From NCBI GenBank assembly GCA_937136055.1, contig CAKZOD010000063.1:1-41725 (forward strand): a stretch of DNA of 41,725 nt. Direction: 5' to 3'. This DNA comes from an uncultured Oceanospirillaceae bacterium. Its GTDB lineage: Bacteria; Pseudomonadota; Gammaproteobacteria; Pseudomonadales; Balneatricaceae. The translations under genes were made by a program, and so were the position numbers. The notes below the pieces were generated by a model. The model did not search any database, was not told where the DNA came from, and saw only the letters and a list, made by a program, of their open reading frames with translations. Of the stretch, positions 1 through 8,781 are shown one piece after another; position 1 is the first letter of the stretch; each line of letters begins with the position of its first letter.

Positions 1-76
<76 letters not shown>

Positions 77-108
77 CTAAAGAAAACATCGTAAGACATC
101 ACCACCAT

Positions 109-185
<77 letters not shown>

Positions 186-401
186 CACATCATATCAATC
201 ACACAACACTCTCTACTCGCTTTATATTTACCCTCCCCTAGATTTAATATCATTTTTATTTAATCGATTTTTTTGTCATATTTAAAGCCAAGATAAGCAA
301 ATATTTGATGTCATTTGTGTTAGGATTCATCCTTTATAAATAGCTTGCAAAAACACAGCACTAGTTTAGCTATATGATTTGCCAAGAATTTGGAGTATTG
401 A

Positions 402-1037
402 ATGCCAGACGAGAATTTACTCGATGAAGCACAGCCGCTATTAGACGTTGTTCGTAAAAAGAGCCCTGCGGAAGCAAACATTGAACCACAAGAACTCGGC
501 AAAAGAGTCAAAGAAATACGTTTACAGCAAAACCTTACTCTTGAAGAAGCCAGCAAGCTGACAGGACTTGCTCGCTCAACGCTGTCAAAAATCGAGAATG
601 AACAAATCTCACCAACCTTTAGCGCCGTATCGAAATTAGTTAAAGGGTTAGGTATAGACATTCCACAGCTATTTGCCAAAACAAATACACAAAGCGGCAG
701 AGGCGGAAGGCGCGACATCACCCTTGCCGGCGAAGGAAAACCTCGGTTAACCCCAACGTATGAACACCAAATACTGGGCGCCCAGCTACTCAACAAAAAA
801 ATGCTTCCCTATCACACCACCATTCGTGCACGATCTTTCGAAGAGTTTGATGGCTGGGTAAGACACCAAGGCGAAGAGCTGCTTTATGTACTCAGCGGCA
901 GCATTACTTTTTTCACTGAGTTCTATGAGCCTATTCAGCTAGACACTGGCGATAGCGCTTATTATGATTGCGAGATGGGTCACGCTGTTATTTCAACCAG
1001 CTCTAATGACGCCGAAATCCTCTGGGTTACCGCTTAA
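402..1037 (+). CDS. XRE-family transcriptional regulator with C-terminal cupin domain
   Basis: This is a 211-residue DNA-binding regulator. Residues about 32-91 form an XRE helix-turn-helix: LGKRVKEIR, then the recognition part around LARSTLSKIENEQ. After a basic glycine-rich linker near 98-105, residues about 140-205 form a small cupin barrel, with H155 and E159 in the RHQGEELLYVLSG strand as the usual cupin signature. Members of this architecture, such as PuuR-type proteins, sense a small ligand through the cupin and control nearby or distant catabolic genes. The ligand cannot be told here. The ATG is preceded by GGAG at 392-395. It is transcribed with, or just before, the receiver protein at 1122, from which it is separated by a long AU-rich hairpin. 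Confidence 0.9.
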   Translation: MPDENLLDEAQPLLDVVRKKSPAEANIEPQELGKRVKEIRLQQNLTLEEASKLTGLARSTLSKIENEQISPTFSAVSKLVKGLGIDIPQLFAKTNTQSGRGGRRDITLAGEGKPRLTPTYEHQILGAQLLNKKMLPYHTTIRARSFEEFDGWVRHQGEELLYVLSGSITFFTEFYEPIQLDTGDSAYYDCEMGHAVISTSSNDAEILWVTA

Positions 1038-1062
1038 ACACAAATTTAATTACCAGCAACCT

Positions 1063-1112
1063 TATATATTTGCTTTTAAGATCTATACTGAAACTTAAAG
1101 CAAATATATATA
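1063..1112 (+). other. AU-rich hairpin between the XRE regulator and the receiver gene
   Basis: TATATATTTGCTTT-TAAG at 1063-1080 is mirrored by CTTAAAGCAAATATATA at 1094-1110. This gives a 17-bp stem with one bulged T and a 13-nt loop. The right arm ends next to the AGGAC ribosome-binding site of the gene at 1122. It could act as a terminator, a translational control hairpin or a palindromic operator; the sequence alone does not decide. Confidence 0.5.
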
Positions 1113-1121
1113 GGACTTACA

Positions 1122-1919
1122 ATGGATGCGATTTACGCGAAGGACCTAGTCGTCTTGTTAATCGAGCCTTCAGCGATGCAATCTGGACTCATTGAAAACA
1201 GACTCTACGAACAAGATATAAGCCACGTTGATACAGCCACCACCAAATCAGAAGCCCTTGAAAAGATTTTAAAGTACCCACCTGACCTTGTACTCAGCAA
1301 TATGTATTATGAAGATGGCACTGCCTGCGAATTACTCGAGGAAATCCATCGTCACGAACAATTTCAACATCTACCTTTTGTACTCATATCCAGTGAACAC
1401 AGAGATCACCACTTAGAAACTGTAAAGCAATCAGGCGTACAAGCGATTCTATCTAAACCTTTTAATCCCGATGAATTACACGACGCAGTTCAAGCCACAC
1501 TTTCTTTTTTAAACAAAACTGAGCTACAGCTGACACATTTAGACCCTCATACATTAAGAGTCATAGTGGTAGATGACAGCCGCTTGGCGCGAAAGGCGAT
1601 CACAAAAGTACTGCGAAACCTTGGCTTGAAGGAAATTATTGAGTTCGAAGATGGATCCCATGCGATTAACTACTTAGCTGAAAACGAAGTCGACCTTGTC
1701 GTCACTGACTATAATATGCCAGAGGTAAACGGGATTGAACTCACAAAACACATTCGACAAAGCACCAACCATGCCGACGTTCCTATTTTAATGGTCACCT
1801 CTCAAGCCGCCGACTCACAGCTTCGCTTTGTGAAAGAAGCCGGAGTAAATGCCGTTTCTGATAAACCCTTTAACACCAATACTGTCAAAAAATTACTCAT
1901 GCAGATTTTAAATCATTAA
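1122..1919 (+). CDS. Tandem receiver-domain (CheY-like x2) response regulator without output domain
   Basis: This 265-residue cytoplasmic protein is made of two receiver domains and nothing else. Domain 2 (about 144-265) is canonical: acidic pair D151/D152, phosphoacceptor D196 in VTDYNMP, T226 in MVTS and K248 in DKPF. Domain 1 (about 8-130) keeps the fold and K112 in SKPF. However, it has N60 where the phosphoacceptor aspartate should be (VLSNMYYEDG), and LLIEPS replaces the acidic pair. It is therefore probably a phosphorylation-independent pseudoreceiver. With no DNA-binding or enzymatic output, the protein should work through protein contacts, as CheY-type regulators do. No histidine kinase lies nearby. 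The ribosome-binding site AGGAC is at 1112-1116. Confidence 0.88.
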   Translation: MDAIYAKDLVVLLIEPSAMQSGLIENRLYEQDISHVDTATTKSEALEKILKYPPDLVLSNMYYEDGTACELLEEIHRHEQFQHLPFVLISSEHRDHHLETVKQSGVQAILSKPFNPDELHDAVQATLSFLNKTELQLTHLDPHTLRVIVVDDSRLARKAITKVLRNLGLKEIIEFEDGSHAINYLAENEVDLVVTDYNMPEVNGIELTKHIRQSTNHADVPILMVTSQAADSQLRFVKEAGVNAVSDKPFNTNTVKKLLMQILNH

Positions 1920-1989
1920 GAAACAGCAAATTAAATACGATTTTTGGCAAACTATAGCGAAAATGCACGCGCAAAAAGGCAATCACACA

Positions 1990-2017
1990 TGTACATTTGA
2001 ATGTGTTAGTATATAAT
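1990..2017 (+). promoter_or_regulatory. Predicted sigma70 promoter of deaD
   Basis: There is a perfect -10 TATAAT at 2012-2017 and a weaker -35 TGTACA at 1990-1995, with a 16-bp spacer. It would give a leader of about 65 nt before the DeaD start. No other good -10 is seen in 1920-2088. Confidence 0.5.
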
Positions 2018-2088
2018 ACGCCACCGTATTTATATCACTTCTTTGCTGGCAATACCGCTAGCTAATAATTTGTAGGTTCTAAAACATA

Positions 2089-3801
2089 ATGTCATCTGAT
2101 GATTTGCCATCTTTTTCAGATATGGGCTTAGCTGCCCCATTGATAAAATCAATTCAAGAAATTGGGTACGAAACCCCTTCACCAATTCAAGCTGCGAGTA
2201 TTCCACTACTGCTTGAAGGTAAAGATATTATAGGTCAAGCTCAAACAGGTACCGGCAAGACTGCAGCTTTTGCATTGCCTTTGATGAGCAAAATAGATGT
2301 TTCAAATAAAACACCGCAATTATTAGTGTTAGCACCAACACGTGAACTTGCTATTCAAGTTGCTGAAGCCTTTCAAACCTATGCACGCCACATTCCAAAC
2401 TTCCATGTTCTGCCTATTTATGGTGGAGCAGCTTATGAAGGCCAATTACGCCAATTAAGAAGAGGTGTACAGGTTGTTGTAGGTACACCTGGGCGAGTAA
2501 TGGATCACATCCGCAAAGGTACTTTAAAGTTAGACAACCTTGAAGCTCTTGTTCTTGATGAAGCCGACGAAATGCTACGCATGGGCTTTATCGATGATGT
2601 TGAATGGATCTTAGAGCACACGCCAGAGACTCGCCAAATCGCGCTGTTCTCTGCAACAATGCCTTCAGTTATTCGCCGCGTTGCAAACAAGTACTTAAAT
2701 GATCCAACTGAAATCAAAATTGCCAGCAAAACGTCAACCGCGACCACCATTACCCAAAAATACTGGCGTGTTGCAGGATTACATAAACTAGATGCCCTAA
2801 CCCGCATTTTGGAAATGCAATCATTTGATGCGATGCTAATCTTTGTACGCACTAAATCTGCTACCATCGAGTTATCTGAAAAGCTAACCGCACGTGGCTA
2901 TGCTTGTGATGCCTTAAACGGTGATATTCCACAACAACAGCGTGAGCGTACTGTCGATAAATTACGCAACGGTAAGCTAGATATCCTTATTGCAACTGAC
3001 GTTGTTGCACGTGGATTAGATGTTGAACGCATCTCTTGCGTACTTAACTATGATATCCCATACGATACAGAGTCTTATGTACACCGTATTGGTCGTACAG
3101 GTCGTGCAGGCCGTTCTGGTGAAGCGATTCTTTTCGTTTCAGCACGTGAGCAGCGCATGCTACGTATGATCGAAAACGCGACTAAGCAAAAGATCGAACC
3201 AATGTCATTACCTTCACCGAAAGATATCAACCTTAAAAGAGTTGATACCTTCAAGTCGAAGATTACAGAAGTTCTTGCTGACACTGACCTTTCGCTTTAC
3301 ATGGACTTATTAGTCGACTACCAAAAAGAGCAAGATTGCGATCCACTGCATATTGCCGCAGCGCTAGCGTCTATTGTTCAAGGCAGCACCCCTCTTCTTA
3401 TCTCTGAGAAAGAATTCTCAGGCCCGACTGAATTCGGCGCAAACGATAAAGGCAGAGGCGAGCGCGGTTCACGTCGTGAGCGTGGTGAACGTTCAGAGAG
3501 AGGCCCTCGCCCACCTGCTAGCGAAATGCAGCGCTATGTTTTAAGTGTTGGTCGTGAGCACGGTGTTAAGCCCGGCAACATTGTTGGCGCTATTGCAAAC
3601 GAAGCTAACATTGATAGCAAGTACATCGGTCAAATTGAAATTCGTGACGGATCTACATTGATCGATTTACCTGCAGGCATGCCTAAAAATGTTCTTGAAG
3701 TTTTACGTAAAGCTTCAGTATGTGGCCAGAAGCTAAATTTAAAGCAAACGGATGAGCAAATCAGCAAGTCCAAGCCGCGTCGTCGCAGACCACGCAACTA
3801 A
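2089..3801 (+). CDS. deaD: DEAD-box ATP-dependent RNA helicase DeaD/CsdA
   Basis: This is a 570-residue RNA helicase that unwinds structured RNA in ribosome assembly and mRNA turnover and is typically important in the cold. The visible motifs, in order, are: Q motif around PSPIQ (30-34), Walker A AQTGTGKT (51-58), PTRELA (83-88), DEAD (157-160), SAT (188-190), the ATDVVARGLD helicase-C motif and HRIGRTGR (332-339). A basic arginine/glycine-rich linker (about 450-475) precedes a DbpA-type RNA-binding domain (about 480-555) and a lysine/arginine tail. This layout separates DeaD from the shorter RhlB, RhlE and SrmB types. It is shorter than E. coli DeaD (about 630 residues), mainly in the tail. 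The gene is monocistronic, with its own predicted promoter and a clear terminator. Confidence 0.96.
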   Translation: MSSDDLPSFSDMGLAAPLIKSIQEIGYETPSPIQAASIPLLLEGKDIIGQAQTGTGKTAAFALPLMSKIDVSNKTPQLLVLAPTRELAIQVAEAFQTYARHIPNFHVLPIYGGAAYEGQLRQLRRGVQVVVGTPGRVMDHIRKGTLKLDNLEALVLDEADEMLRMGFIDDVEWILEHTPETRQIALFSATMPSVIRRVANKYLNDPTEIKIASKTSTATTITQKYWRVAGLHKLDALTRILEMQSFDAMLIFVRTKSATIELSEKLTARGYACDALNGDIPQQQRERTVDKLRNGKLDILIATDVVARGLDVERISCVLNYDIPYDTESYVHRIGRTGRAGRSGEAILFVSAREQRMLRMIENATKQKIEPMSLPSPKDINLKRVDTFKSKITEVLADTDLSLYMDLLVDYQKEQDCDPLHIAAALASIVQGSTPLLISEKEFSGPTEFGANDKGRGERGSRRERGERSERGPRPPASEMQRYVLSVGREHGVKPGNIVGAIANEANIDSKYIGQIEIRDGSTLIDLPAGMPKNVLEVLRKASVCGQKLNLKQTDEQISKSKPRRRRPRN

Positions 3802-3828
3802 AACAAAGCCAACTTTGTTGTAGTCTCT

Positions 3829-3868
3829 AGCACCAAGATTTTTTACTGATCTTGGTGCTTTTTTATTT
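3829..3868 (+). terminator. Rho-independent terminator of deaD
   Basis: AGCACCAAGAT (3829-3839) pairs perfectly with ATCTTGGTGCT (3849-3859) across a 9-nt loop, followed at once by a T-rich tract. It sits 28 nt past the deaD stop. Confidence 0.93.
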
Positions 3869-4165
3869 CTATACTACTATTTTCCTCTATCCTTTATCAC
3901 TATTCTTTCTCGGGACCCGCTCCCATCTTTCAATCAAATTCCAAAATTAACCCAACATTCACTTTATTCATGGTAAACAATAGGTTGTGCGAATAAAACT
4001 CCACCATCTAGCTTCAATAAAAACAGTAAACATAAAGCACACCCATCAGCTAGCAGAGCAATTTATTCATTGGTACTTAATACATTTTTTTTATTACAAT
4101 CACTTAAGAGAACAGCCTTCTAACCGATAACTTAACATAGCAAGATTTTGATTTAAGGGTAATGA
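3869..4165. other. AT-rich intergenic stretch before the PAS/GGDEF/EAL gene
   Basis: About 300 nt lie between the deaD terminator and the next start. I see no coding frame, RNA gene or convincing repeat here. The stretch presumably carries the promoter of the gene at 4166, whose ribosome-binding site is AAGGG just before the ATG. Confidence 0.6.
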
Positions 4166-6226
4166 ATGAAAACAAGTGCTCTTGTAGCTAACAACCATAT
4201 ACTGGATCCTCTGTTAAAGTTTACTGAAGATCCGGTGTTATTAATAAAAGATAATCAGTTTATAAGCTGTAATCGTGCAGTACTAGATATACTAAAACTT
4301 AAAAATGAAGAAGAATGCCTTAATCTTCACCCGAGTCAAATATCACCTGTATATCAGCCGGATGGCAGTAGCTCATATCAAAAATCCGAGTCATTTATCG
4401 CTCAGTGCTACGAAGAAGGCTTTGCTAGGTTTCAATGGGCGCATCAGAACACCCTTAACGAAGTTTTTATTGTCGAAGTAACAATCCTTAACATTACCTA
4501 CAATAAAGAGCAGTACATCTTATCGACTTGGCGTTCTCCGGTAAATATTGACCATTATGCAGAACATATCAATTTACAAGCACCCTCTTCACTTGCCAAT
4601 GATCGCCCTGCATTTAATATCCAAGATTCTATTGACAACTTTAAACTGCTAGATGAGCATAAAAAAGCCATCGATGCCTCTTCCATTGTCTCCAAAACAG
4701 ACCCACAGGGCACGATAACCTATGTAAATGACAACTTTTGCATAGCCTCACAATACTCGGCATACGAGCTACTTGGCAATAACCACAACATAGTCAATCA
4801 TCCAGATATGCCTAAAACAGCCTTTCAAGATATGTGGCATACCATTAAGGGCGGCAACCCATGGCGCGGCGTCATAAAGAACAAAAAGAAATCAGGGGAA
4901 GCCTACTACGTTGATAGCTCGATAAGCCCAATAAAAGATAAAGATGGCAAAATCAAAGAATTTATCGCTATCCGTTCAGACATCACTGAAATTTTTGACA
5001 AAGATGAAATTATTCATTTTCTTAATATAGATAACGTCACCCAGCTTGATAATCGAAGCAAGCTAGAAAACGATATTAGCAACAACAAGAATTGCTGTTT
5101 GGCTCTACTATTTATTCCAGAGCTGATCGATATACAAACCATCTACACACCGGATCTATATAACAACGTATTGCTTGAAATTGCGCATTTTATCGTTCAA
5201 GGAATGGATGAAAATTACAGCTTTTATCGTATCGCCGATCATCATTTTGCAGTACTCGTCGACGATGCTAATAAATTAGCACAGTTTCGATATTCCTGTG
5301 AAAAGCTATTAGAGAAATTCGAAAAATTCCTTGTTGAAACAGGCGACAGCAGCTTTCTTATGTCTATGCGCATTGGCATCGCAAGGCATAGCGACACAAT
5401 CAATTTATACAATAGCGCCTCTATTGCACTGCGAGTTTGCGAGGAAAAGGGTTACAACCTTTCTATTTATGATAAGAAAAATGATATTTATGCGCAGCTC
5501 ATTCAAGCCAATGAATGGGCCAAAAAGATCGGAGCTTGCATAAACACTAATAGCATCTGCATCTTCGAGCAAAAGATTTTTGACGCCCAAGGGAATGAGG
5601 AATACTGCGAAGTCCTGATGCGCTATTACGATAGCGAGAATAAGAGCTACATCACTCCTTTTGCTTTTTTAGAATATGCAAGGCGCTCTGGTCTATACAA
5701 TCAATTGTCACTTTCAGTGCTCACCAAAGCTTTTATATACTTTAGCAAAAACAAGCGCCGCTTTTCAGTCAACCTGACAATGGATGACATCGAGTACAAA
5801 CCTTTTGCAATTAAAATTATAGACATGATTCGAGAGTACAACGTTGGGCCGCGACTGACAATTGAGCTTGTTGAAACAACCAATTATGAAGTAAATAACC
5901 AGCGCTTAATTAAGTTTTTACTCAGCGCAAAGCAACTTGGCTGTAAAGTGGCCATTGATGATTTTGGTAGTGGTTATTCTAATTTTGAATACCTTACTCG
6001 CCTACCTATCGATATGCTGAAAATTGACGGCTCACTGATCAGAAACATTGAGAGCAACAGAAAACACTACCTAATCGCCAAAACACTAATTTCGTTTTGC
6101 CAGGCAATAGATGTCAGAATTGTTGCGGAGTTTATTCAAAACGAAAACACTTTCAACATGCTCAAAGCGCTTGGTGTACATTGCTTTCAAGGATATTACT
6201 TTCACAAACCTACACTACTAGAGTGA
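4166..6226 (+). CDS. PAS-PAS-GGDEF(degenerate)-EAL protein, probable c-di-GMP phosphodiesterase
   Basis: This 686-residue protein has no membrane segment, so it is likely a cytoplasmic sensor. Residues about 12-125 resemble a divergent PAS domain. A clear second PAS domain spans about 168-276 (IDASSIVSKTDPQGTITYVND, then IRSDITE). The GGDEF region (about 280-440) is degenerate, with ADHHF (357-361) in place of GGDEF, so cyclase activity is not expected. The EAL domain (about 445-680) reads EVLMR (E482) for EALLR and keeps N536, E567, D598/D599 in IDDFGSGYS, K619, E655 and Q675 in FQGYYF. The usual AEGVE loop reads AEFIQ, so its second glutamate is lost. I infer a sensor-controlled phosphodiesterase, possibly with altered activity. 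It is monocistronic and a long hairpin overlaps its stop codon. Confidence 0.9.
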   Translation: MKTSALVANNHILDPLLKFTEDPVLLIKDNQFISCNRAVLDILKLKNEEECLNLHPSQISPVYQPDGSSSYQKSESFIAQCYEEGFARFQWAHQNTLNEVFIVEVTILNITYNKEQYILSTWRSPVNIDHYAEHINLQAPSSLANDRPAFNIQDSIDNFKLLDEHKKAIDASSIVSKTDPQGTITYVNDNFCIASQYSAYELLGNNHNIVNHPDMPKTAFQDMWHTIKGGNPWRGVIKNKKKSGEAYYVDSSISPIKDKDGKIKEFIAIRSDITEIFDKDEIIHFLNIDNVTQLDNRSKLENDISNNKNCCLALLFIPELIDIQTIYTPDLYNNVLLEIAHFIVQGMDENYSFYRIADHHFAVLVDDANKLAQFRYSCEKLLEKFEKFLVETGDSSFLMSMRIGIARHSDTINLYNSASIALRVCEEKGYNLSIYDKKNDIYAQLIQANEWAKKIGACINTNSICIFEQKIFDAQGNEEYCEVLMRYYDSENKSYITPFAFLEYARRSGLYNQLSLSVLTKAFIYFSKNKRRFSVNLTMDDIEYKPFAIKIIDMIREYNVGPRLTIELVETTNYEVNNQRLIKFLLSAKQLGCKVAIDDFGSGYSNFEYLTRLPIDMLKIDGSLIRNIESNRKHYLIAKTLISFCQAIDVRIVAEFIQNENTFNMLKALGVHCFQGYYFHKPTLLE

Positions 6227-6246
6227 ACGCAAATTCACTCTAGTAG
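6215..6246. terminator. Hairpin at the convergent ends of the EAL gene and the polyamine operon
   Basis: CTACTAGAGTGAA (6215-6227) and TTCACTCTAGTAG (6234-6246) form a perfect 13-bp stem with a CGCAAA loop, overlapping the EAL stop codon. It has no strong T tract on either side. Its position between convergent genes suggests a shared transcription-end or RNA-protecting structure. Confidence 0.6.
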
Positions 6247-6282
6247 CGATACCCCTATTAGCAAAATAACGGTAGTTGATGA

Positions 6283-7680
6283 CTATACTTTCAAAAGGTA
6301 AGTATCACATTCTAGTTGTGTGACCGATGCTGCAAATGCCAACTCCTCACTATTTTTAACCCCTGTATAGGCATAATTAAAGGGTGCACCTAAATAGTCA
6401 TCTACAAAAGCTGAGGCTTTCATATTTTCAATCGCAATTGCCCAGTGACGCGTCATTGGCTCAAGTGCGTTTAAGTCATCTTCTTCACTCAATGCTGCGG
6501 ATAAAGCAGGCTTTTTCTCTAACCCCCATTGCATACCCGCAAGCACCGCTGCAACAACTAAATAGGGATTAGTATCAGCACCTGAAACACGATGCTCTAG
6601 GCGTGCACCAACACCCGTTATTTCAGGCACACGTACAGCAGCACCGCGATGATCATAACCCCAACAAGGGCTGATTGGTGCAAAGAACCCAGGTAAAAAA
6701 CGGCGATATGAATTGAGGTGCGGCGCATAAATAAGCTGAGTATCCTGCATCGTATCCAATAAACCTGCAACAGCATGCTGCAAAGGCTCGTTGATAGCAC
6801 CATTATCACTAGAGAATATATTATTGCCTTGGGCATCATTTAAACTCGCATGCACATGCATACCATTACCCATATCATGCGCATAAGGTTTGGCCATAAA
6901 GCTTGCACGATAGCCATGCTGCTTAGCGACCTGCTTGATTAAACGTTTAAGCAAAACCGCTTGATCAGCAGCTAATAAAGCCGATGTTTGATGCAATAAG
7001 TTAATTTCAAATTGCCCAGCACCGCACTCTGCAATCGTTGTATCAACTGGCAAATTTTGTATAGCCGCAGCGCTTGCTATAGCATCTAGCACCTCACTGA
7101 AATTATCCAAAACATCCATATTGTACTGCTGCCCTTCAGCTAACCGCTTACCTTGGCTATCAAGCGGCGGCTGCGGCAGGCCTTGCTTATTGGCATTCAC
7201 ATCGAGCAAGTAAAACTCAAGCTCTGTGGCGACAACCGCTGTTAATTGCTGTTTTGCTAGTCGATCAATTTGTCCTTGTAACACTTCTCTTGCCGAGTAT
7301 TTGCACGGCTGCATATCTTCTTGATCCACCATTGTTAGCAGCATTTGCGCACTCGCTGTTTTACTCCAAGGAACACGGCTTAACGTCTCTATTATCGGCA
7401 AACAAATTGCATCTGGGTCACCTACTTGAATACCTAGCCCCAACTTTTCTACATCATCACTCCATATATCTGCAAAGCTTGCTGAGCGCGGCAAACGAAA
7501 AGCGCCTTTTGCAAGCTTTAACAACGAACTCACAGGCAGCCACTTACCACGTAACACACCATTTAAATCGACAAAGAGCAGCTCTAGGCGTTCAATATCT
7601 GGGTTTTCATTTAAAAATTCAGTCGCTTGTTGATTAAAACTTTCAACATCAAATGACACAACTTGTGAAGACATTTTCAT
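6283..7680 (-). CDS. puuA: Glutamine-synthetase-like gamma-glutamylpolyamine synthetase (first copy)
   Basis: This is a 465-residue member of the glutamine synthetase family, in the branch used by PuuA and Pseudomonas PauA/SpuI-type enzymes. These join glutamate to putrescine or another amine using ATP as the first step of catabolism. Family marks include VDLNGVLRGKW near 38-48, VVATELEFYL near 150, AGQFEINLLH, ASFMAKPYAHDMGNGMHVHASL (metal and glutamate site), LNSYRRFLPG, and the ADTNPYLVVAAVLAGM helix near the end. It is last in the minus-strand polyamine operon, 120 nt after agmatinase. That placement favours a polyamine substrate over ammonia. The gene symbol is by pathway; the exact amine could be putrescine, cadaverine, spermidine or a monoamine. 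An in-frame ATG six bases downstream is an equally possible start. Confidence 0.85.
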   Translation of the reverse strand: MKMSSQVVSFDVESFNQQATEFLNENPDIERLELLFVDLNGVLRGKWLPVSSLLKLAKGAFRLPRSASFADIWSDDVEKLGLGIQVGDPDAICLPIIETLSRVPWSKTASAQMLLTMVDQEDMQPCKYSAREVLQGQIDRLAKQQLTAVVATELEFYLLDVNANKQGLPQPPLDSQGKRLAEGQQYNMDVLDNFSEVLDAIASAAAIQNLPVDTTIAECGAGQFEINLLHQTSALLAADQAVLLKRLIKQVAKQHGYRASFMAKPYAHDMGNGMHVHASLNDAQGNNIFSSDNGAINEPLQHAVAGLLDTMQDTQLIYAPHLNSYRRFLPGFFAPISPCWGYDHRGAAVRVPEITGVGARLEHRVSGADTNPYLVVAAVLAGMQWGLEKKPALSAALSEEDDLNALEPMTRHWAIAIENMKASAFVDDYLGAPFNYAYTGVKNSEELAFAASVTQLECDTYLLKV

Positions 7681-7800
7681 TTCTCTTTATTAGACATTAA
7701 CTTTTATTGTCATTATATTTTTATAGCCATTTGCTTTTGCAAGCACACGACTTAACACCTATTTGCATATTCACTAAACACTTAAAAGCTCACTAAAGGA

Positions 7801-8781
7801 TTAACAACTACCTTTTGCCCCAAACAAGCACAATAGATTCAAAGCGATAGTTGCACCTGCTAAAGAAGTAATCTGCCCCACATCATAACTTGGTGACACT
7901 TCCACTAAATCCATTCCCATAACGTTAACGCCTTTTAAGCCACGCAAGAGCTCTAGGGCCTGTGCTGAGGTTAACCCACCGATGACAGGCGTTCCCGTAC
8001 CTGGTGCGACACTAGGGTCTAAGCAATCAATATCAAAGGTTATGTAACACGGTCTATCACCGACTACCTCCCGGGTACGCGCGATGATTTCAGGTACACC
8101 TAAGGTGTGCACTTGGTCCGCATCAAACACATTAAAACCGTGGCTTTCACTATTATGCGTGCGAATACCTATTTGCGCCGAGTGTTCAGGGTCTATCAAA
8201 CCTTGTTTCGCCGCATGATAAAACATCGTTCCGTGATCAATACGCCCCTCTTTATCACGCCATGTATCGCAATGGGCATCAAAGTGGATCAAAGATAAAG
8301 GGCCGTATTTTTTAGCATAGGCCTTAATGATTGGGTAACTGACAAAGTGATCTCCCCCGATTGCCAGTGTCGAAACATCTTGGCTCAGCAATTGATCAAA
8401 TTGCTTTTCTAGACTGTGAACAATCTGATCAGGGTAACCTGGGTCAAACAAGCAGTCTCCCCAGTCAACAACATTGAGGGAGTCAAAAGGATCTTCTCCC
8501 CATCCCCACGCTTTACCCCATGCAAGCTGAGCAGAGGCCTCACGCACCGCACGTGGCCCAAACCTAGCTCCTGGCCTATTAGTAACCGACAAATCAAAAG
8601 GCACCCCTACAACAGCGACATCAACATCTTTTAACTGCTTAGTGTATTTGCGACGCATAAAACTGAGCACACCTGAATAAACCGGCTCTGCAATGGTGCC
8701 ATAATGGCTATCACGGGTAACGGCTAAGTCTATATTTTCAAACTCATCGAGCTGTGCTTTTTTCTCATTTTCTACAATCAT
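7801..8781 (-). CDS. speB: Agmatinase (ureohydrolase family)
   Basis: This 326-residue manganese enzyme would hydrolyse agmatine to putrescine and urea. The arginase-family metal ligands are visible: H145 in GGDHFVSYP, D168/H170/D172 in HFDAHCDT, and D250/D252 in FDIDCLDPSVAPGTGTP. The DHGTMFYHA segment (about 182-190) is typical of agmatinases rather than arginases. Guanidinobutyrase is a possible alternative. The ATG overlaps the stop of the upstream permease gene (TCAT at 8778-8781 read on the plus strand, an ATGA overlap), so translation is coupled to the transporter. In context it supplies putrescine from imported or arginine-derived agmatine to the downstream gamma-glutamylation step. 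Confidence 0.92.
   Translation of the reverse strand: MIVENEKKAQLDEFENIDLAVTRDSHYGTIAEPVYSGVLSFMRRKYTKQLKDVDVAVVGVPFDLSVTNRPGARFGPRAVREASAQLAWGKAWGWGEDPFDSLNVVDWGDCLFDPGYPDQIVHSLEKQFDQLLSQDVSTLAIGGDHFVSYPIIKAYAKKYGPLSLIHFDAHCDTWRDKEGRIDHGTMFYHAAKQGLIDPEHSAQIGIRTHNSESHGFNVFDADQVHTLGVPEIIARTREVVGDRPCYITFDIDCLDPSVAPGTGTPVIGGLTSAQALELLRGLKGVNVMGMDLVEVSPSYDVGQITSLAGATIALNLLCLFGAKGSC

Noticed and set aside
7254..7637. 127-codon plus-strand frame opposite the first synthetase
   Set aside because: It is antisense to a well-supported gene, with no ribosome-binding site or recognisable motif.
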